A model generated the notes under the pieces. It was not told the DNA's origin. It did no database searches and saw only the letters and a program-made list of their open reading frames with translations. Source: Dysgonomonas sp. BGC7 (lineage in GTDB: Bacteria; Bacteroidota; Bacteroidia; Bacteroidales; Dysgonomonadaceae). From it: a stretch of 64,000 bases of DNA. The stretch lies in assembly GCF_001261735.1 (NCBI RefSeq), contig NZ_CVRP01000023.1, positions 1 through 64,000 on the forward strand. The letters are read 5' to 3'. Below are positions 16,337 to 25,482 of this stretch, piece after piece. Position numbers and translations under genes: made by a program. The stretch's first letter is position 1; each line of letters opens with the position of its first letter.

Positions 16337-19057
16337 TTATTTTATTTTAACTTTGAACTCCTGCTTTTCTATATTAAACCCTCTAATTATAAGTTTATAC
16401 TCACTTTTTGTGAGTTTTTTTATGTCGGTCTCAATTTTTATATGTTCACCTTCACTCGGTAATAGGCATAAAAAATTGTTTGTGTAAAAGGAAGGTCTTA
16501 TGGGTTTTCCTTCATAATCAAGCCATTGTACTTGAGTGAAAAAGGAGAGAGACTTACTTGTATTTTTCAGATCGAGATTGATAATATGTTTTCCATTTTC
16601 TACAGAAGTAGTATATTTTACATTGATTTTAGCTTTTGCCAGATCTTTAATATCCTGAAAACCTGCTGTTGCTGGTCCGGTAATTGTTTTACGTCCTTCA
16701 TACTTATTGTTCGATCGCCAATAAAAATTGCTTCCTACCTGCTTATTCTTATTGTCGAATAGTCTGAGCTTTATAAATTGGATAGAAGTTGTCGCCGAAG
16801 AAAAATCAATATTGAATACATCATTTATAACACCGTCTTCGGGAAGGTTAACTATTGCTTCCTTCGTGAAAATCTTTTTCATATTAAGGTCGTATACATC
16901 GGCTGTTACTTTATAATTATTGAATGATTTATAATAGTCATTTACAACAGATACAGTATTTTTCAAATAGTCGAACTGAGGATGTAACGGTTCACAAGCG
17001 TTTTGTGCGGCATATAGAGCAGCCGTAGGCTCGAGAGACCAATCCCACATACGCCCGCAGACTTGTCGTATAGGAGAATTGTGATACCAATAGAGAACAC
17101 CTGAGGTATAGCGGTCTCCATAATGTAACTTATTGTAGTTCCAAACTTCCCAGATACTTTTATAGTTTAACGCTCCTACGAATTGAGCTTTTTCAGCAAA
17201 TTCGTCTATGCTATTAGATATTCCATATTCATTAGTCATATCGGTATACATAGTAGACATCAGATGAAAACCATTACCATCCGAATAGTCCCATACTTCT
17301 TTGTTTATTGGCCACAGGTCTTTTTCGTCCATCATTTCACGAAGACATTCTACTGTCGGGAGGCAAGGCGCTCCGTATTCCGGATTGAAGCCGTCGACAC
17401 GGCTTCCTCTATCCGATGCTGTGTTTTCATAATGTGTCATTATATTTACTTGCTTGTAAGGGCTGCCATCATGTATACCGTCACATTCCGATTCCATTTG
17501 GTAGCCGCGTGTACCGTCAAGTTTATTTATTAATTCTTTTGCGTGAGGCATTTCAGAACTCTCGTTGGATGAAACGTAATATGCCAGACTTGGATGATTG
17601 CGTATTCGTTTTACGGTTGATGTTAAGTTTGAAAGATACATATCTCTATCTACAGGATGTTTTGTATCCCCTGTCATCCAAAATTCTTGCCATACAAGTA
17701 TTCCCAGCTCATCGCATAGTTGGAAAAAATAATCGGATTCAGTAATGCCACCGCCCCAAAATCGGATGAGATTTATTCCCGATTGTGCAGAATATTTTAA
17801 TTCGGCATAAGTTCGCTCATCTGAAGTTCGCAACATGTTTTCAGGTAACCAGTTTGTACCTCTTATGAAAATTGGTTTGCCATTGATGTAAAATGTGCGG
17901 GATTTGTCAGGTGTATTTGTAGAAGAGGTTATTTCTCTTATTCCGAATCGGGTAGATATAGAATCGGTTATCTCTCCGTTTATTTCAGTTTTGAAGACAA
18001 GATCGTACAACTCTTGACTTCCTTTATTTACCGGCCACCATAAGCGAGGATTGTTTATTACAAGTTGAGGAAACTCTTCGGGAGTAAAGATAACCTCTTG
18101 AACTTCTTCTCTGAATAGGGATATTTCTTTTTCGAATAGGATTCCCTCACTTTTTATTTCTCCAATTACTTTTACCTTTTGGCGACGGTTTTGCTGAAGG
18201 TAGTTCGGGTATGCAACTTCTACCGAAATGGTTTGACGAGAAGAGTTATAGCCGGGTTTGGATAATTCTGATTTTACGAAGGGATGATTCAGTTTCGTCC
18301 TTCCTGTTGCGAAAATTGAGATGTCTTTCCATATGCCTGTATTCCTGTCTCTGATACCATCGAGAAAAGTAAAATCCCAGCCTACTGTCATAAGCTGCGT
18401 TACATTTTTACCGATTTCGCCATTTCCTCCATTTTGAAACTCTCCGGTTGCACCGAAAGATTTCCCTCCTTTGGGTTTGATGGTTCCCGGCACATCTATA
18501 GGATAAACTTTTACCGACAGGATATTTTCTTTATCGAAGACTACCTTGTCTGAGATGTCTATTTGTCTTTGTTGAAACATTCCTGCTATATTACCAACCA
18601 TACTCCCATTAAGCCATACTTCGGCTCTGTAGTTGATGCCATCCACTTGTAGCCATACCTTCTTGTTTTTAAATTGTTCTCTGTCGAGATTAAATTCGGT
18701 ACGAAACCAATAGGTGTAAAAGTCTCTGCCGGAATGAAAAAGGTCGGGTATTAGTTCCGATTCCAACTTATTATTTATACCATAGTATGGTTCAGGGTAT
18801 TTTTTATTATAAACAAGAGAATTTAAGACTGTACCGGGTACAACTGCGGGCATCCAATCCGAGTCGTCTATTTTGTCTGTAGAAATATCCTCGCTGCGTA
18901 CGTTCAATTCATTTGCCTTTTTCATTTTCCAGACAAATTTTCCATTATGTCCGTCGGTTGAAGTTAACGTGTGATTGTAATGACGTTCTTTGTGCACATT
19001 TTGTGCTGAAGAAAAAATAGTAATAATAAAAAGTAAGATAAATAATAAATTTTTCAT
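16337..19057 (-). CDS. GH2 glycosidase (exo-beta-glucosaminidase/beta-mannosidase-like)
   Basis: This large 906-residue exported GH2 enzyme is first in the operon. A Sec signal ends near FSSAQN. The sugar-binding domain covers about residues 45-245, followed by an Ig-like domain, the TIM barrel (about 370-690) and two more beta-sandwich domains. Motifs FIRGTNWLPENML and INLIRFWGGGITESDYF match the subfamily of exo-beta-D-glucosaminidases, endo-beta-mannosidases and beta-mannosidases rather than LacZ. The acid/base is E499 in SSNESSEM and the nucleophile is probably E610 in TNEYGIS. A 162-bp gap separates it from the Gfo/Idh gene, so a second promoter there is possible. The start lies 245 bp from the divergent HTCS gene. 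Confidence 0.85.
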   Translation of the reverse strand: MKNLLFILLFIITIFSSAQNVHKERHYNHTLTSTDGHNGKFVWKMKKANELNVRSEDISTDKIDDSDWMPAVVPGTVLNSLVYNKKYPEPYYGINNKLESELIPDLFHSGRDFYTYWFRTEFNLDREQFKNKKVWLQVDGINYRAEVWLNGSMVGNIAGMFQQRQIDISDKVVFDKENILSVKVYPIDVPGTIKPKGGKSFGATGEFQNGGNGEIGKNVTQLMTVGWDFTFLDGIRDRNTGIWKDISIFATGRTKLNHPFVKSELSKPGYNSSRQTISVEVAYPNYLQQNRRQKVKVIGEIKSEGILFEKEISLFREEVQEVIFTPEEFPQLVINNPRLWWPVNKGSQELYDLVFKTEINGEITDSISTRFGIREITSSTNTPDKSRTFYINGKPIFIRGTNWLPENMLRTSDERTYAELKYSAQSGINLIRFWGGGITESDYFFQLCDELGILVWQEFWMTGDTKHPVDRDMYLSNLTSTVKRIRNHPSLAYYVSSNESSEMPHAKELINKLDGTRGYQMESECDGIHDGSPYKQVNIMTHYENTASDRGSRVDGFNPEYGAPCLPTVECLREMMDEKDLWPINKEVWDYSDGNGFHLMSTMYTDMTNEYGISNSIDEFAEKAQFVGALNYKSIWEVWNYNKLHYGDRYTSGVLYWYHNSPIRQVCGRMWDWSLEPTAALYAAQNACEPLHPQFDYLKNTVSVVNDYYKSFNNYKVTADVYDLNMKKIFTKEAIVNLPEDGVINDVFNIDFSSATTSIQFIKLRLFDNKNKQVGSNFYWRSNNKYEGRKTITGPATAGFQDIKDLAKAKINVKYTTSVENGKHIINLDLKNTSKSLSFFTQVQWLDYEGKPIRPSFYTNNFLCLLPSEGEHIKIETDIKKLTKSEYKLIIRGFNIEKQEFKVKIK

Positions 19058-19132
19058 AATATTGACATGTTATATCGTATTTGGTTTCTATTCTGTGGAA
19101 TAAAATTAGATTGACAAGAGTTAATCGTTATC

Positions 19133-19200
19133 CTCATTTTTGCCAAATGAGGTCTCTTGAGTGTGATTGCTGGATTGAGGACATTTTTGGCAAAAATGAG
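19133..19200. promoter_or_regulatory. Inverted repeats between divergent PUL and HTCS genes
   Basis: CTCATTTTTGCC at 19133-19144 and GGCAAAAATGAG at 19189-19200 form a perfect 12-bp inverted repeat 44 bp apart. Each arm is also part of a smaller palindrome: CTCATTT...AAATGAG at 19133-19151, and CATTTTTG-G-CAAAAATG at 19182-19198. The position between the GH2 operon and its regulator suggests HTCS binding sites. Confidence 0.5.
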
Positions 19201-19266
19201 TACATATGTAGGTTGGAAGCGCATATTAATTAGCTTCCCGAGGGTTTTATTACTTTAATAAAAATA

Positions 19267-19274
19267 TATCTTTG
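19267..19274 (+). promoter_or_regulatory. -7 promoter box of the HTCS gene
   Basis: TATCTTTG matches TAnnTTTG exactly. It lies 27 bp before the ATG at 19302, giving a short leader. Confidence 0.6.
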
Positions 19275-19301
19275 TAAAAGCCTTTTAAATCAAAGTAGCA
19301 A

Positions 19302-22300
19302 ATGAAGCACCTCCGACCAATTCTATTACTGTTTTTATTTGTTAGTGTTTCATCTTATCTGAAAGCATATAATATCCGGCAAATTAGCAGCAGGGATGGG
19401 CTGTCTAACAGTGCTGTTATATGTTTATTTGAGGATAAGGAGCGTTATCTATGGATAGGTACTTATGATGGTCTTAACAAATACAATGGGATTGATCTGA
19501 AAATCTACAAACCTGACATTAACGATAAGAACAGCCTTTCAGGGAATGTAATAAGAAGAATAGTGGAATCGAAAGACGGCTATTTATGGATTATGACCAG
19601 ATGGGGGTTAAATAAGTATTCGAAAAAAGAGGACAAAGTAGAAGCCTATTTCAATGAATTTAAAGAAGACTCTGTAATAGCTTCGGATAGCGATGGTAAT
19701 ATTTTTGTACTTACCCAGTCCGGATTGTTTTATTATTATGATTTTGAAGCAAAGCAGTTTAAAGAAATTCTTTTTCCAGGATCTAAGGAATATAAAAGCT
19801 GGGTAAGCCTTATTATTAATTCGAAGGATGAACTACTGATTACCAATAATGGAGTAATTAAGCAGTATCGTCTCGATTGGACAGACTGCTTAAAGCCTCA
19901 ATTAGTGAATATAGGAAAACTTGATCATACAGAATCTGTCAGCTATATTTTTAATAATGATAATCATTTATTTATTGTTGATAGAATCGGCGATTTATTT
20001 TTTATTGAGTCCGGAAAGAAAACTTTTATAAGAAATATAAAATCGCTTATTGCTGAATATGGCGATATTACTTCTGTTATTTTCGATGACAATGATATTC
20101 TTATCGGATTCAGAACAAATGGATTGATTAGACTCGATTACAAGAAAAAATATGAGATGGAGAAAATGCCCATAAATTGCGGTGTTTTTTCGTTGTTGAA
20201 AGATAAAGTGCAAGATATACTATGGGTTGGTACTGATGGACAAGGTGTGTACGCTTGTACAAAACAGGAATTCACCTTCAAGGGAATCAATCTGGAAGAA
20301 CTGCCTGTAAAAAAACAAAGACCAGTCCGCGCTATTTATAGCGATCAGGATAATTCTCTGTGGTTAGGAACCAAAGGAAATGGTATTATTAAAATAGAAA
20401 ATTATGGTAGCGCAACAGAATATGATCGGCAAAATGTTAAGCATCTTACTATAGATAATGGCTTGAGCAATAATGCCGTTTTTGCTTTCGAAAAGAGTTG
20501 TCGAAATGATATTCTTTGGATAGGCTCTAGTGGTCCCAATCTGAACTATTATTCGTATAACGATAAGAAAATACATATCCTGAAAAATCAAGGAGCTATT
20601 CGCTTTGCAGAGGTACATAGCTTATTGGAAACTTCCGATTCTGTTCTTTGGGTTGCTTCTTTAAATTATCTGTTTAAGGTAAATATTTTTAGAAATAAAA
20701 ATGTACTGGAAATAAGAAATATTCGTAGGTATGAATTTGATATAAAAAACAAACAGATCTTTAATCAAATTTATTCCATATGCCCCGAAAATGATTCTAT
20801 AATGTGGTTGGCGATGCGGGGTAACGGAGCTATCAGATTGAATTGTAATAGCGGAGAATACAAGCTCATTACATTCGAAAAGAATGGTATTGCACCAATG
20901 GATGATGTGTTAAGTATATATATAGACAAAAGAGGGAACAGGTGGTTTGGCTCGAGCTATGGAATAAATGATCTGAAAGTGCTGCCTGATGGAATATTCG
21001 ACTATAGGAATTTTAATGTAAATGATGGTTTGCCAAACAATACAATTCATGGAATACTGGAAAATTCTGATGGTAGATTGTGGTTAAGCAGCAACGCCGG
21101 AATTGTTCTTTTCGATCCAATTAAAGAGACTTTTCGTAGCTTCAATCAGCGAACAGGACTGAAAGTGATGGAGTTCAGTGATAATGCCTATCACAAAGAT
21201 GAGCAGTTGTCCCGATATTTCTTTGGTGGGGTGGATGGAATTGTATGGATAGACTACAAAGAGCAGATAAAGAAAGATAATTTTCTTTCGATAAATTTCT
21301 CAAAGCTTCGTGTCTTCAATGAGGAATATAATATTGATAATTTTCTCGAACATGGAGCAGACGAGAGGTACTTGAAACTGAAACATGATCAGAACTTCTT
21401 TACTATTTCCTTTGTTGCAAACGATTTTATCAATGGAGCCAGTGGTAAATATTCTTACAAGTTAGATTATTTTAATGAAGTTTGGATGAATTCTAATAAT
21501 CGTGAAGCACAGTTTACGAATATTCCACCGGGAAAATACACCCTGATCGTAAAATATGATGATTTGTCGGGAGGAAAAGTTCAGATTGCCAGCCTTAATA
21601 TTGTGATAGTGCCCCCTTGGTATTTAAGTATATATGCTAAAATTATATATGCTATCGGATTCATACTTCTATTAATAATATCTTTTCTATATCTGAAAAA
21701 GAAATATGAAAGAAAGAAAGTTAAAATAGAACAACAACTTGATCAGAAATATAAGGAAGAGATGTATGAAGGAAAGTTACATTTCTTTACCAATATAACA
21801 CATGAGTTTTGTACTCCTCTAACATTGATCTACACACCTAGCGAACGTTTGCTAAACTATGCAGGGAGCGATTCTTTTATAAAACGATATGCTCAGATTA
21901 TTAAGACTAATGCCGAAAGACTAAACGATCTCATTCAGGAAATAATCGATTTTCGCCGGATGGAGAGCGGAAATAAAATATGTAAGATTGAGGCTTGTGA
22001 TATAAACGATATTTTTACAGAAATAGCAGAATCATTCACTGATTTGGCAGAAGAAAATCATATTAATTTTAGCCTGAATATTCCTCCTGCAACAGTCTGG
22101 AATTCTGATAGGAGTTGCATTACTAAGATTCTAAACAACTTAATCTCCAATGCCTTCAAATATACAGTCGAAAATGGGACAATAGGTGTCGCTGTTAGTG
22201 TAGAGAATGAAGAATTGATCTTTAGGGTATACAATACGGGTAGAGGCATAAGAAAAGATGATATACCATATATTTTTAACCGATACTCTGTATTGGACAA

Positions 22301-23324
22301 TGTAGAATCAAACTCGCTGAAAGGCCTTTCGTCAAGAAATGGGCTAGGTTTAGCCATTTGTAAAATGATGGTAGACTTACTGCAAGGAACCATAGAGGTA
22401 GAAAGTGAAGAGGGAGAATACGCCAGATTTATAGTAAAACTTCCATTCATGGGGTCAGATAATATTAATGTTGCTAATGAAACCAATGATAGAGATAAAC
22501 TAATCATTGCCGATAGGGAAAGAGAAGAGGTGAAAAGTCTTTTACATAATTCGGGTAGCCGTCATACTATATTGATTATTGATGATAATGACGATGTGCT
22601 TTGGTTGTTGGAGGATATTCTCTCCGAAGACTATAATATACAAATAGCAAGAGATGGAGAAGAAGGTTACAATAAGCTTCAGAATATGATGCCGGATCTT
22701 GTGATAACCGATGTGATGATGCCAAAACAAGACGGTGTATCTCTCACAAGGCTGATAAAAGGCAATCCGTACACGATGCACATACCTCTTATTATCCTTT
22801 CAGCAAAATCTTCGATAGACAGCAGAATAGAAGGAATAGACTCCGGTGCAGATGCTTATATCTCCAAGCCCTTTGATATTCTCTATCTGAAAGCACAAAT
22901 AAGGCAGTTGATAGATAAAAAGAAAAAACTACAGGATTATTATAATAGTTCAGCAAGTGCGTTCGACTTAGTTAACGGTCAGTTATTGGCTAAAGAAGAC
23001 CGTGATTTTATTCAGAAGGCGGTGCAGATTGTAGAGAAAAATATAAGTAATGCAGAATTTAGTCCCGAAGACTTGGCCGATGGTTTGCAGGTAAGTATCA
23101 GAACTCTTTACCGTAAATTTAAGGATTTGGAATTACTTTCTCCCAAAGACTTTATAAAAGATCAGCGCATAGTATATGCTGCTAAATTAATATTAAGCAC
23201 TACTCTGACTATTCAGGAAATAATGTTTAGTGCAGGTTTTACGACAAGATCACACTTTTATAAAGAATTTACAAAACGCTTTGATCGATCTCCGAAAGAA
23301 TATAGAGAAGATCATAGTATATAA
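19302..23324 (+). CDS. Hybrid two-component system regulator (HTCS)
   Basis: This single-chain PUL regulator senses an oligosaccharide in the periplasm and activates transcription. After a Sec signal, about 670 residues form two beta-propellers of Reg_prop repeats (recurrent motifs such as GLSNNAVFAFEKS and DGRLWLSSNAGIVLFDP). A Y_Y_Y domain (about 700-770) and one membrane helix (about 779-802) follow. The kinase has H834 in THEFCTPLTLI, N-box NNLISNAFKYT and G-box GLGLAICK. The receiver carries phospho-acceptor D1137 in VITDVMMP. The C-terminus is an AraC-type HTH (about 1246-1336). The gene is divergent from the GH43/GH2 operon and is its natural regulator, perhaps also of the plus-strand locus downstream. 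Confidence 0.95.
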   Translation: MKHLRPILLLFLFVSVSSYLKAYNIRQISSRDGLSNSAVICLFEDKERYLWIGTYDGLNKYNGIDLKIYKPDINDKNSLSGNVIRRIVESKDGYLWIMTRWGLNKYSKKEDKVEAYFNEFKEDSVIASDSDGNIFVLTQSGLFYYYDFEAKQFKEILFPGSKEYKSWVSLIINSKDELLITNNGVIKQYRLDWTDCLKPQLVNIGKLDHTESVSYIFNNDNHLFIVDRIGDLFFIESGKKTFIRNIKSLIAEYGDITSVIFDDNDILIGFRTNGLIRLDYKKKYEMEKMPINCGVFSLLKDKVQDILWVGTDGQGVYACTKQEFTFKGINLEELPVKKQRPVRAIYSDQDNSLWLGTKGNGIIKIENYGSATEYDRQNVKHLTIDNGLSNNAVFAFEKSCRNDILWIGSSGPNLNYYSYNDKKIHILKNQGAIRFAEVHSLLETSDSVLWVASLNYLFKVNIFRNKNVLEIRNIRRYEFDIKNKQIFNQIYSICPENDSIMWLAMRGNGAIRLNCNSGEYKLITFEKNGIAPMDDVLSIYIDKRGNRWFGSSYGINDLKVLPDGIFDYRNFNVNDGLPNNTIHGILENSDGRLWLSSNAGIVLFDPIKETFRSFNQRTGLKVMEFSDNAYHKDEQLSRYFFGGVDGIVWIDYKEQIKKDNFLSINFSKLRVFNEEYNIDNFLEHGADERYLKLKHDQNFFTISFVANDFINGASGKYSYKLDYFNEVWMNSNNREAQFTNIPPGKYTLIVKYDDLSGGKVQIASLNIVIVPPWYLSIYAKIIYAIGFILLLIISFLYLKKKYERKKVKIEQQLDQKYKEEMYEGKLHFFTNITHEFCTPLTLIYTPSERLLNYAGSDSFIKRYAQIIKTNAERLNDLIQEIIDFRRMESGNKICKIEACDINDIFTEIAESFTDLAEENHINFSLNIPPATVWNSDRSCITKILNNLISNAFKYTVENGTIGVAVSVENEELIFRVYNTGRGIRKDDIPYIFNRYSVLDNVESNSLKGLSSRNGLGLAICKMMVDLLQGTIEVESEEGEYARFIVKLPFMGSDNINVANETNDRDKLIIADREREEVKSLLHNSGSRHTILIIDDNDDVLWLLEDILSEDYNIQIARDGEEGYNKLQNMMPDLVITDVMMPKQDGVSLTRLIKGNPYTMHIPLIILSAKSSIDSRIEGIDSGADAYISKPFDILYLKAQIRQLIDKKKKLQDYYNSSASAFDLVNGQLLAKEDRDFIQKAVQIVEKNISNAEFSPEDLADGLQVSIRTLYRKFKDLELLSPKDFIKDQRIVYAAKLILSTTLTIQEIMFSAGFTTRSHFYKEFTKRFDRSPKEYREDHSI

Positions 23325-23388
23325 TCTTTTATTAATTATACATATGAATAACACATTATGAATTTGAGAACTTGTAAAATAAGTTATT

Positions 23389-23949
23389 ATGAAAAAAGAT
23401 GAAGCTGACGATCCCGTTTTATTATGGAATAGTTTCAGGAATGGTAATGACGAAGCTTATATTCTCATTTATAAGAAGTACACCCAGAGTTTATATTATC
23501 AGGGACTTCAGTTTACTCAGAATAAAGAGATTATCAAGGACTGTATTCAGGATGTTTTTACCAAGCTATATAAATATCGTTCCAATTTGGGAGATACCGA
23601 CAATATAAAATACTATCTGTTGACTTCGATGCGCAACCAGTTACTGACTGCTACTGCTAAAGAAAAAGTATATGCCGATATGCAGCCCGAATGTACAAAT
23701 GTAGAAACCCTTTCTGAAAGAAATGTAGAAGATATTCTTATCGAAAAAGAAGATAGTATAGCCACCGAGGATAAAGTAACCTTTGTGATGTCTCTACTAA
23801 CCGACAGACAAAGGGAGGCTGTCCGTTATCGTTATATAGAATGTCTTAGTACCGAAGAAATATGCACTTTGATGGATTTAAATTATCAATCGTTGCAGAA
23901 TATTCTATCCCGTTCTCTGAAGAAAATTAGAGAACACCTAAAAAAATAA
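23389..23949 (+). CDS. ECF-type RNA polymerase sigma-70 factor
   Basis: This is a 186-residue ECF sigma factor of the Bacteroidetes PUL type. Sigma region 2 spans about residues 20-90, with DCIQDVFTKLYKYR as region 2.3/2.4. Region 4 spans about 125-182, with LTDRQREAVRYRYIECLSTEEIC and a helix-turn-helix in YQSLQNILSRSLKKIRE. It lies 57 bp before an anti-sigma factor and in front of a SusC that carries an STN domain. This is the standard transenvelope signalling unit, in which glycan uptake by SusC frees the sigma factor from FecR. It starts 65 bp after the HTCS gene, so the locus carries two unrelated glycan sensors. Confidence 0.9.
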   Translation: MKKDEADDPVLLWNSFRNGNDEAYILIYKKYTQSLYYQGLQFTQNKEIIKDCIQDVFTKLYKYRSNLGDTDNIKYYLLTSMRNQLLTATAKEKVYADMQPECTNVETLSERNVEDILIEKEDSIATEDKVTFVMSLLTDRQREAVRYRYIECLSTEEICTLMDLNYQSLQNILSRSLKKIREHLKK

Positions 23950-24006
23950 TTTTTTAGTGAGTATTAAAAATATAAACCGAAGTTATATATATAAAACCAG
24001 CTTAAT

Positions 24007-25206
24007 ATGTTTAATTCAGATCATAGAGAGAAATACTCAACATATACAGCAGAAGATTTTCTTTTGGACTCTTTCTTTATACAATCAATTAAAGAGCCAA
24101 CAGAAGAATCTGATATTTTCTGGTTTGATTTTACAGAAAGTGATCCGGCGAATATACATGAATTTATTCAGGCAAAGGAAATTCTCCTAGCCATAAAGGA
24201 TGATCAAAACAAGATGTTGTCCGAGCTGGAAATGGATCAGCTTTTAGATAATATAATGGTTATAAACCATGCAACCCGTCAGAGAAGAAAGAGTAGTCTG
24301 AAATATTGGATGGGAGCTGCTGTAGGTGTCGCCGCATGTGTTGTTGCTGCCATACTTTTATTTCCAAGAGCCGAACAGTTACCTATAGCCAACGAAGAAA
24401 TTCTTTCATATATAGAAAAAAATAAAACAGTCGATCTGAGAGACACTACCGTTAAACTCATTATTTCGGATAAGAAAATGATTATAGCAGAAGAATCAGA
24501 ACCAGCTATTACATATGACTCTGATGATATAAAACTGGCAACAGAGGAGATCTCTAAAGAAGAATCTTCGGAGTTTAACCAGCTAATTGTTCCTTATGGA
24601 AAAAGATCGAGGCTGACTTTGTCGGATGGTACTAAAATATGGGTGAATGCGGGGACAGTGGTTACCTATCCTATAGAATTTGGAGAAAAAGGAAAGAGAG
24701 AAATTTATGTTAATGGGGAAGCGTATCTAGACGTAAAAAAAGATACAGACCGTCCATTTATTGTAAAGACAGATAAATTCGACATTCAGGTTCTAGGCAC
24801 AAAATTTAATGTTTCTACATACGAAAATGAAATAAATAATGTTGTTTTAGCTTCGGGAGCAGTAAAAATATTATCATCCAATACTAATAGTCCGGCTGTA
24901 TTCTTAAAACCGAACGAAATGTATCTGCTCGATAATGGCAAATCTATAAAAAAACAAGTCAATGTAGAATACTATACTTCGTGGATTAATGGATTGTATA
25001 TATTTGAAAATGAACAACTAGGTGTGATAATGAAGCGTCTTTCCAAATATTATGGCAAGTCAATAAAGTGTAGTCCCGAAATTAGTAAACTGGAATGTTC
25101 CGGTAAGCTTGATTTAAAAGAAAGCTTGAACGATATTTTGAATAATTTGAGTACGATTTCTTCCATGAAATATACATCTGATAATAATAATTATCAAATT
25201 TATTAG
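24007..25206 (+). CDS. FecR family anti-sigma factor
   Basis: This 399-residue inner-membrane protein holds the neighbouring ECF sigma factor inactive until SusC signals. The N-terminal cytoplasmic part (residues 1-97) is acidic. One membrane helix (about 99-119, MGAAVGVAACVVAAILLF) follows. The periplasmic FecR domain (about 197-300) shows VPYGKRSRLTLSDGTKIWVNA, YVNGEAYLDVKKD and FDIQVLGTKFNVSTY. The C-terminal DUF4974 domain (about 325-399) shows YIFENEQLGVIMKRLSKYYG; this domain contacts the STN domain of the transporter. The usual next gene, SusC, is displaced 2.8 kb downstream by a GH105 and an SGNH gene. Confidence 0.9.
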   Translation: MFNSDHREKYSTYTAEDFLLDSFFIQSIKEPTEESDIFWFDFTESDPANIHEFIQAKEILLAIKDDQNKMLSELEMDQLLDNIMVINHATRQRRKSSLKYWMGAAVGVAACVVAAILLFPRAEQLPIANEEILSYIEKNKTVDLRDTTVKLIISDKKMIIAEESEPAITYDSDDIKLATEEISKEESSEFNQLIVPYGKRSRLTLSDGTKIWVNAGTVVTYPIEFGEKGKREIYVNGEAYLDVKKDTDRPFIVKTDKFDIQVLGTKFNVSTYENEINNVVLASGAVKILSSNTNSPAVFLKPNEMYLLDNGKSIKKQVNVEYYTSWINGLYIFENEQLGVIMKRLSKYYGKSIKCSPEISKLECSGKLDLKESLNDILNNLSTISSMKYTSDNNNYQIY

Positions 25207-25259
25207 CCTCAATAATATTAACAAACCTAATCGAAGAATACTATGAAAAGAAATACAAT

Positions 25260-25324
25260 AAAGGCTATAGCATGAATGTAAAGTAACAAAAGGAGGAGAA
25301 GTTCTCTTCACTATTTTAGCCTTT
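25260..25324 (+). repeat. Intergenic stem-loop after fecR
   Basis: The 276-bp gap between fecR and the GH105 gene contains an 8-bp perfect inverted repeat (AAAGGCTA at 25260-25267, TAGCCTTT at 25317-25324). A smaller palindrome, GAGAA-G-TTCTC, sits inside it. No T-run follows, so it is not a clear terminator. I see no gene in this gap beyond an 11-codon frame. Confidence 0.4.
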
Positions 25325-25482
25325 CCAAGATCTAAAAGATAACCCTTTTTATATCAGTATTCTGACTGTGTTAATTAATTACGATATTAATTCAGATGGC
25401 GAAGCTGTGTCCCTTTCCATAACTGAGATCTTACTTGTATGATATAAATTATGTTTATTAAATCAAAAATTATTTTTAGTTT

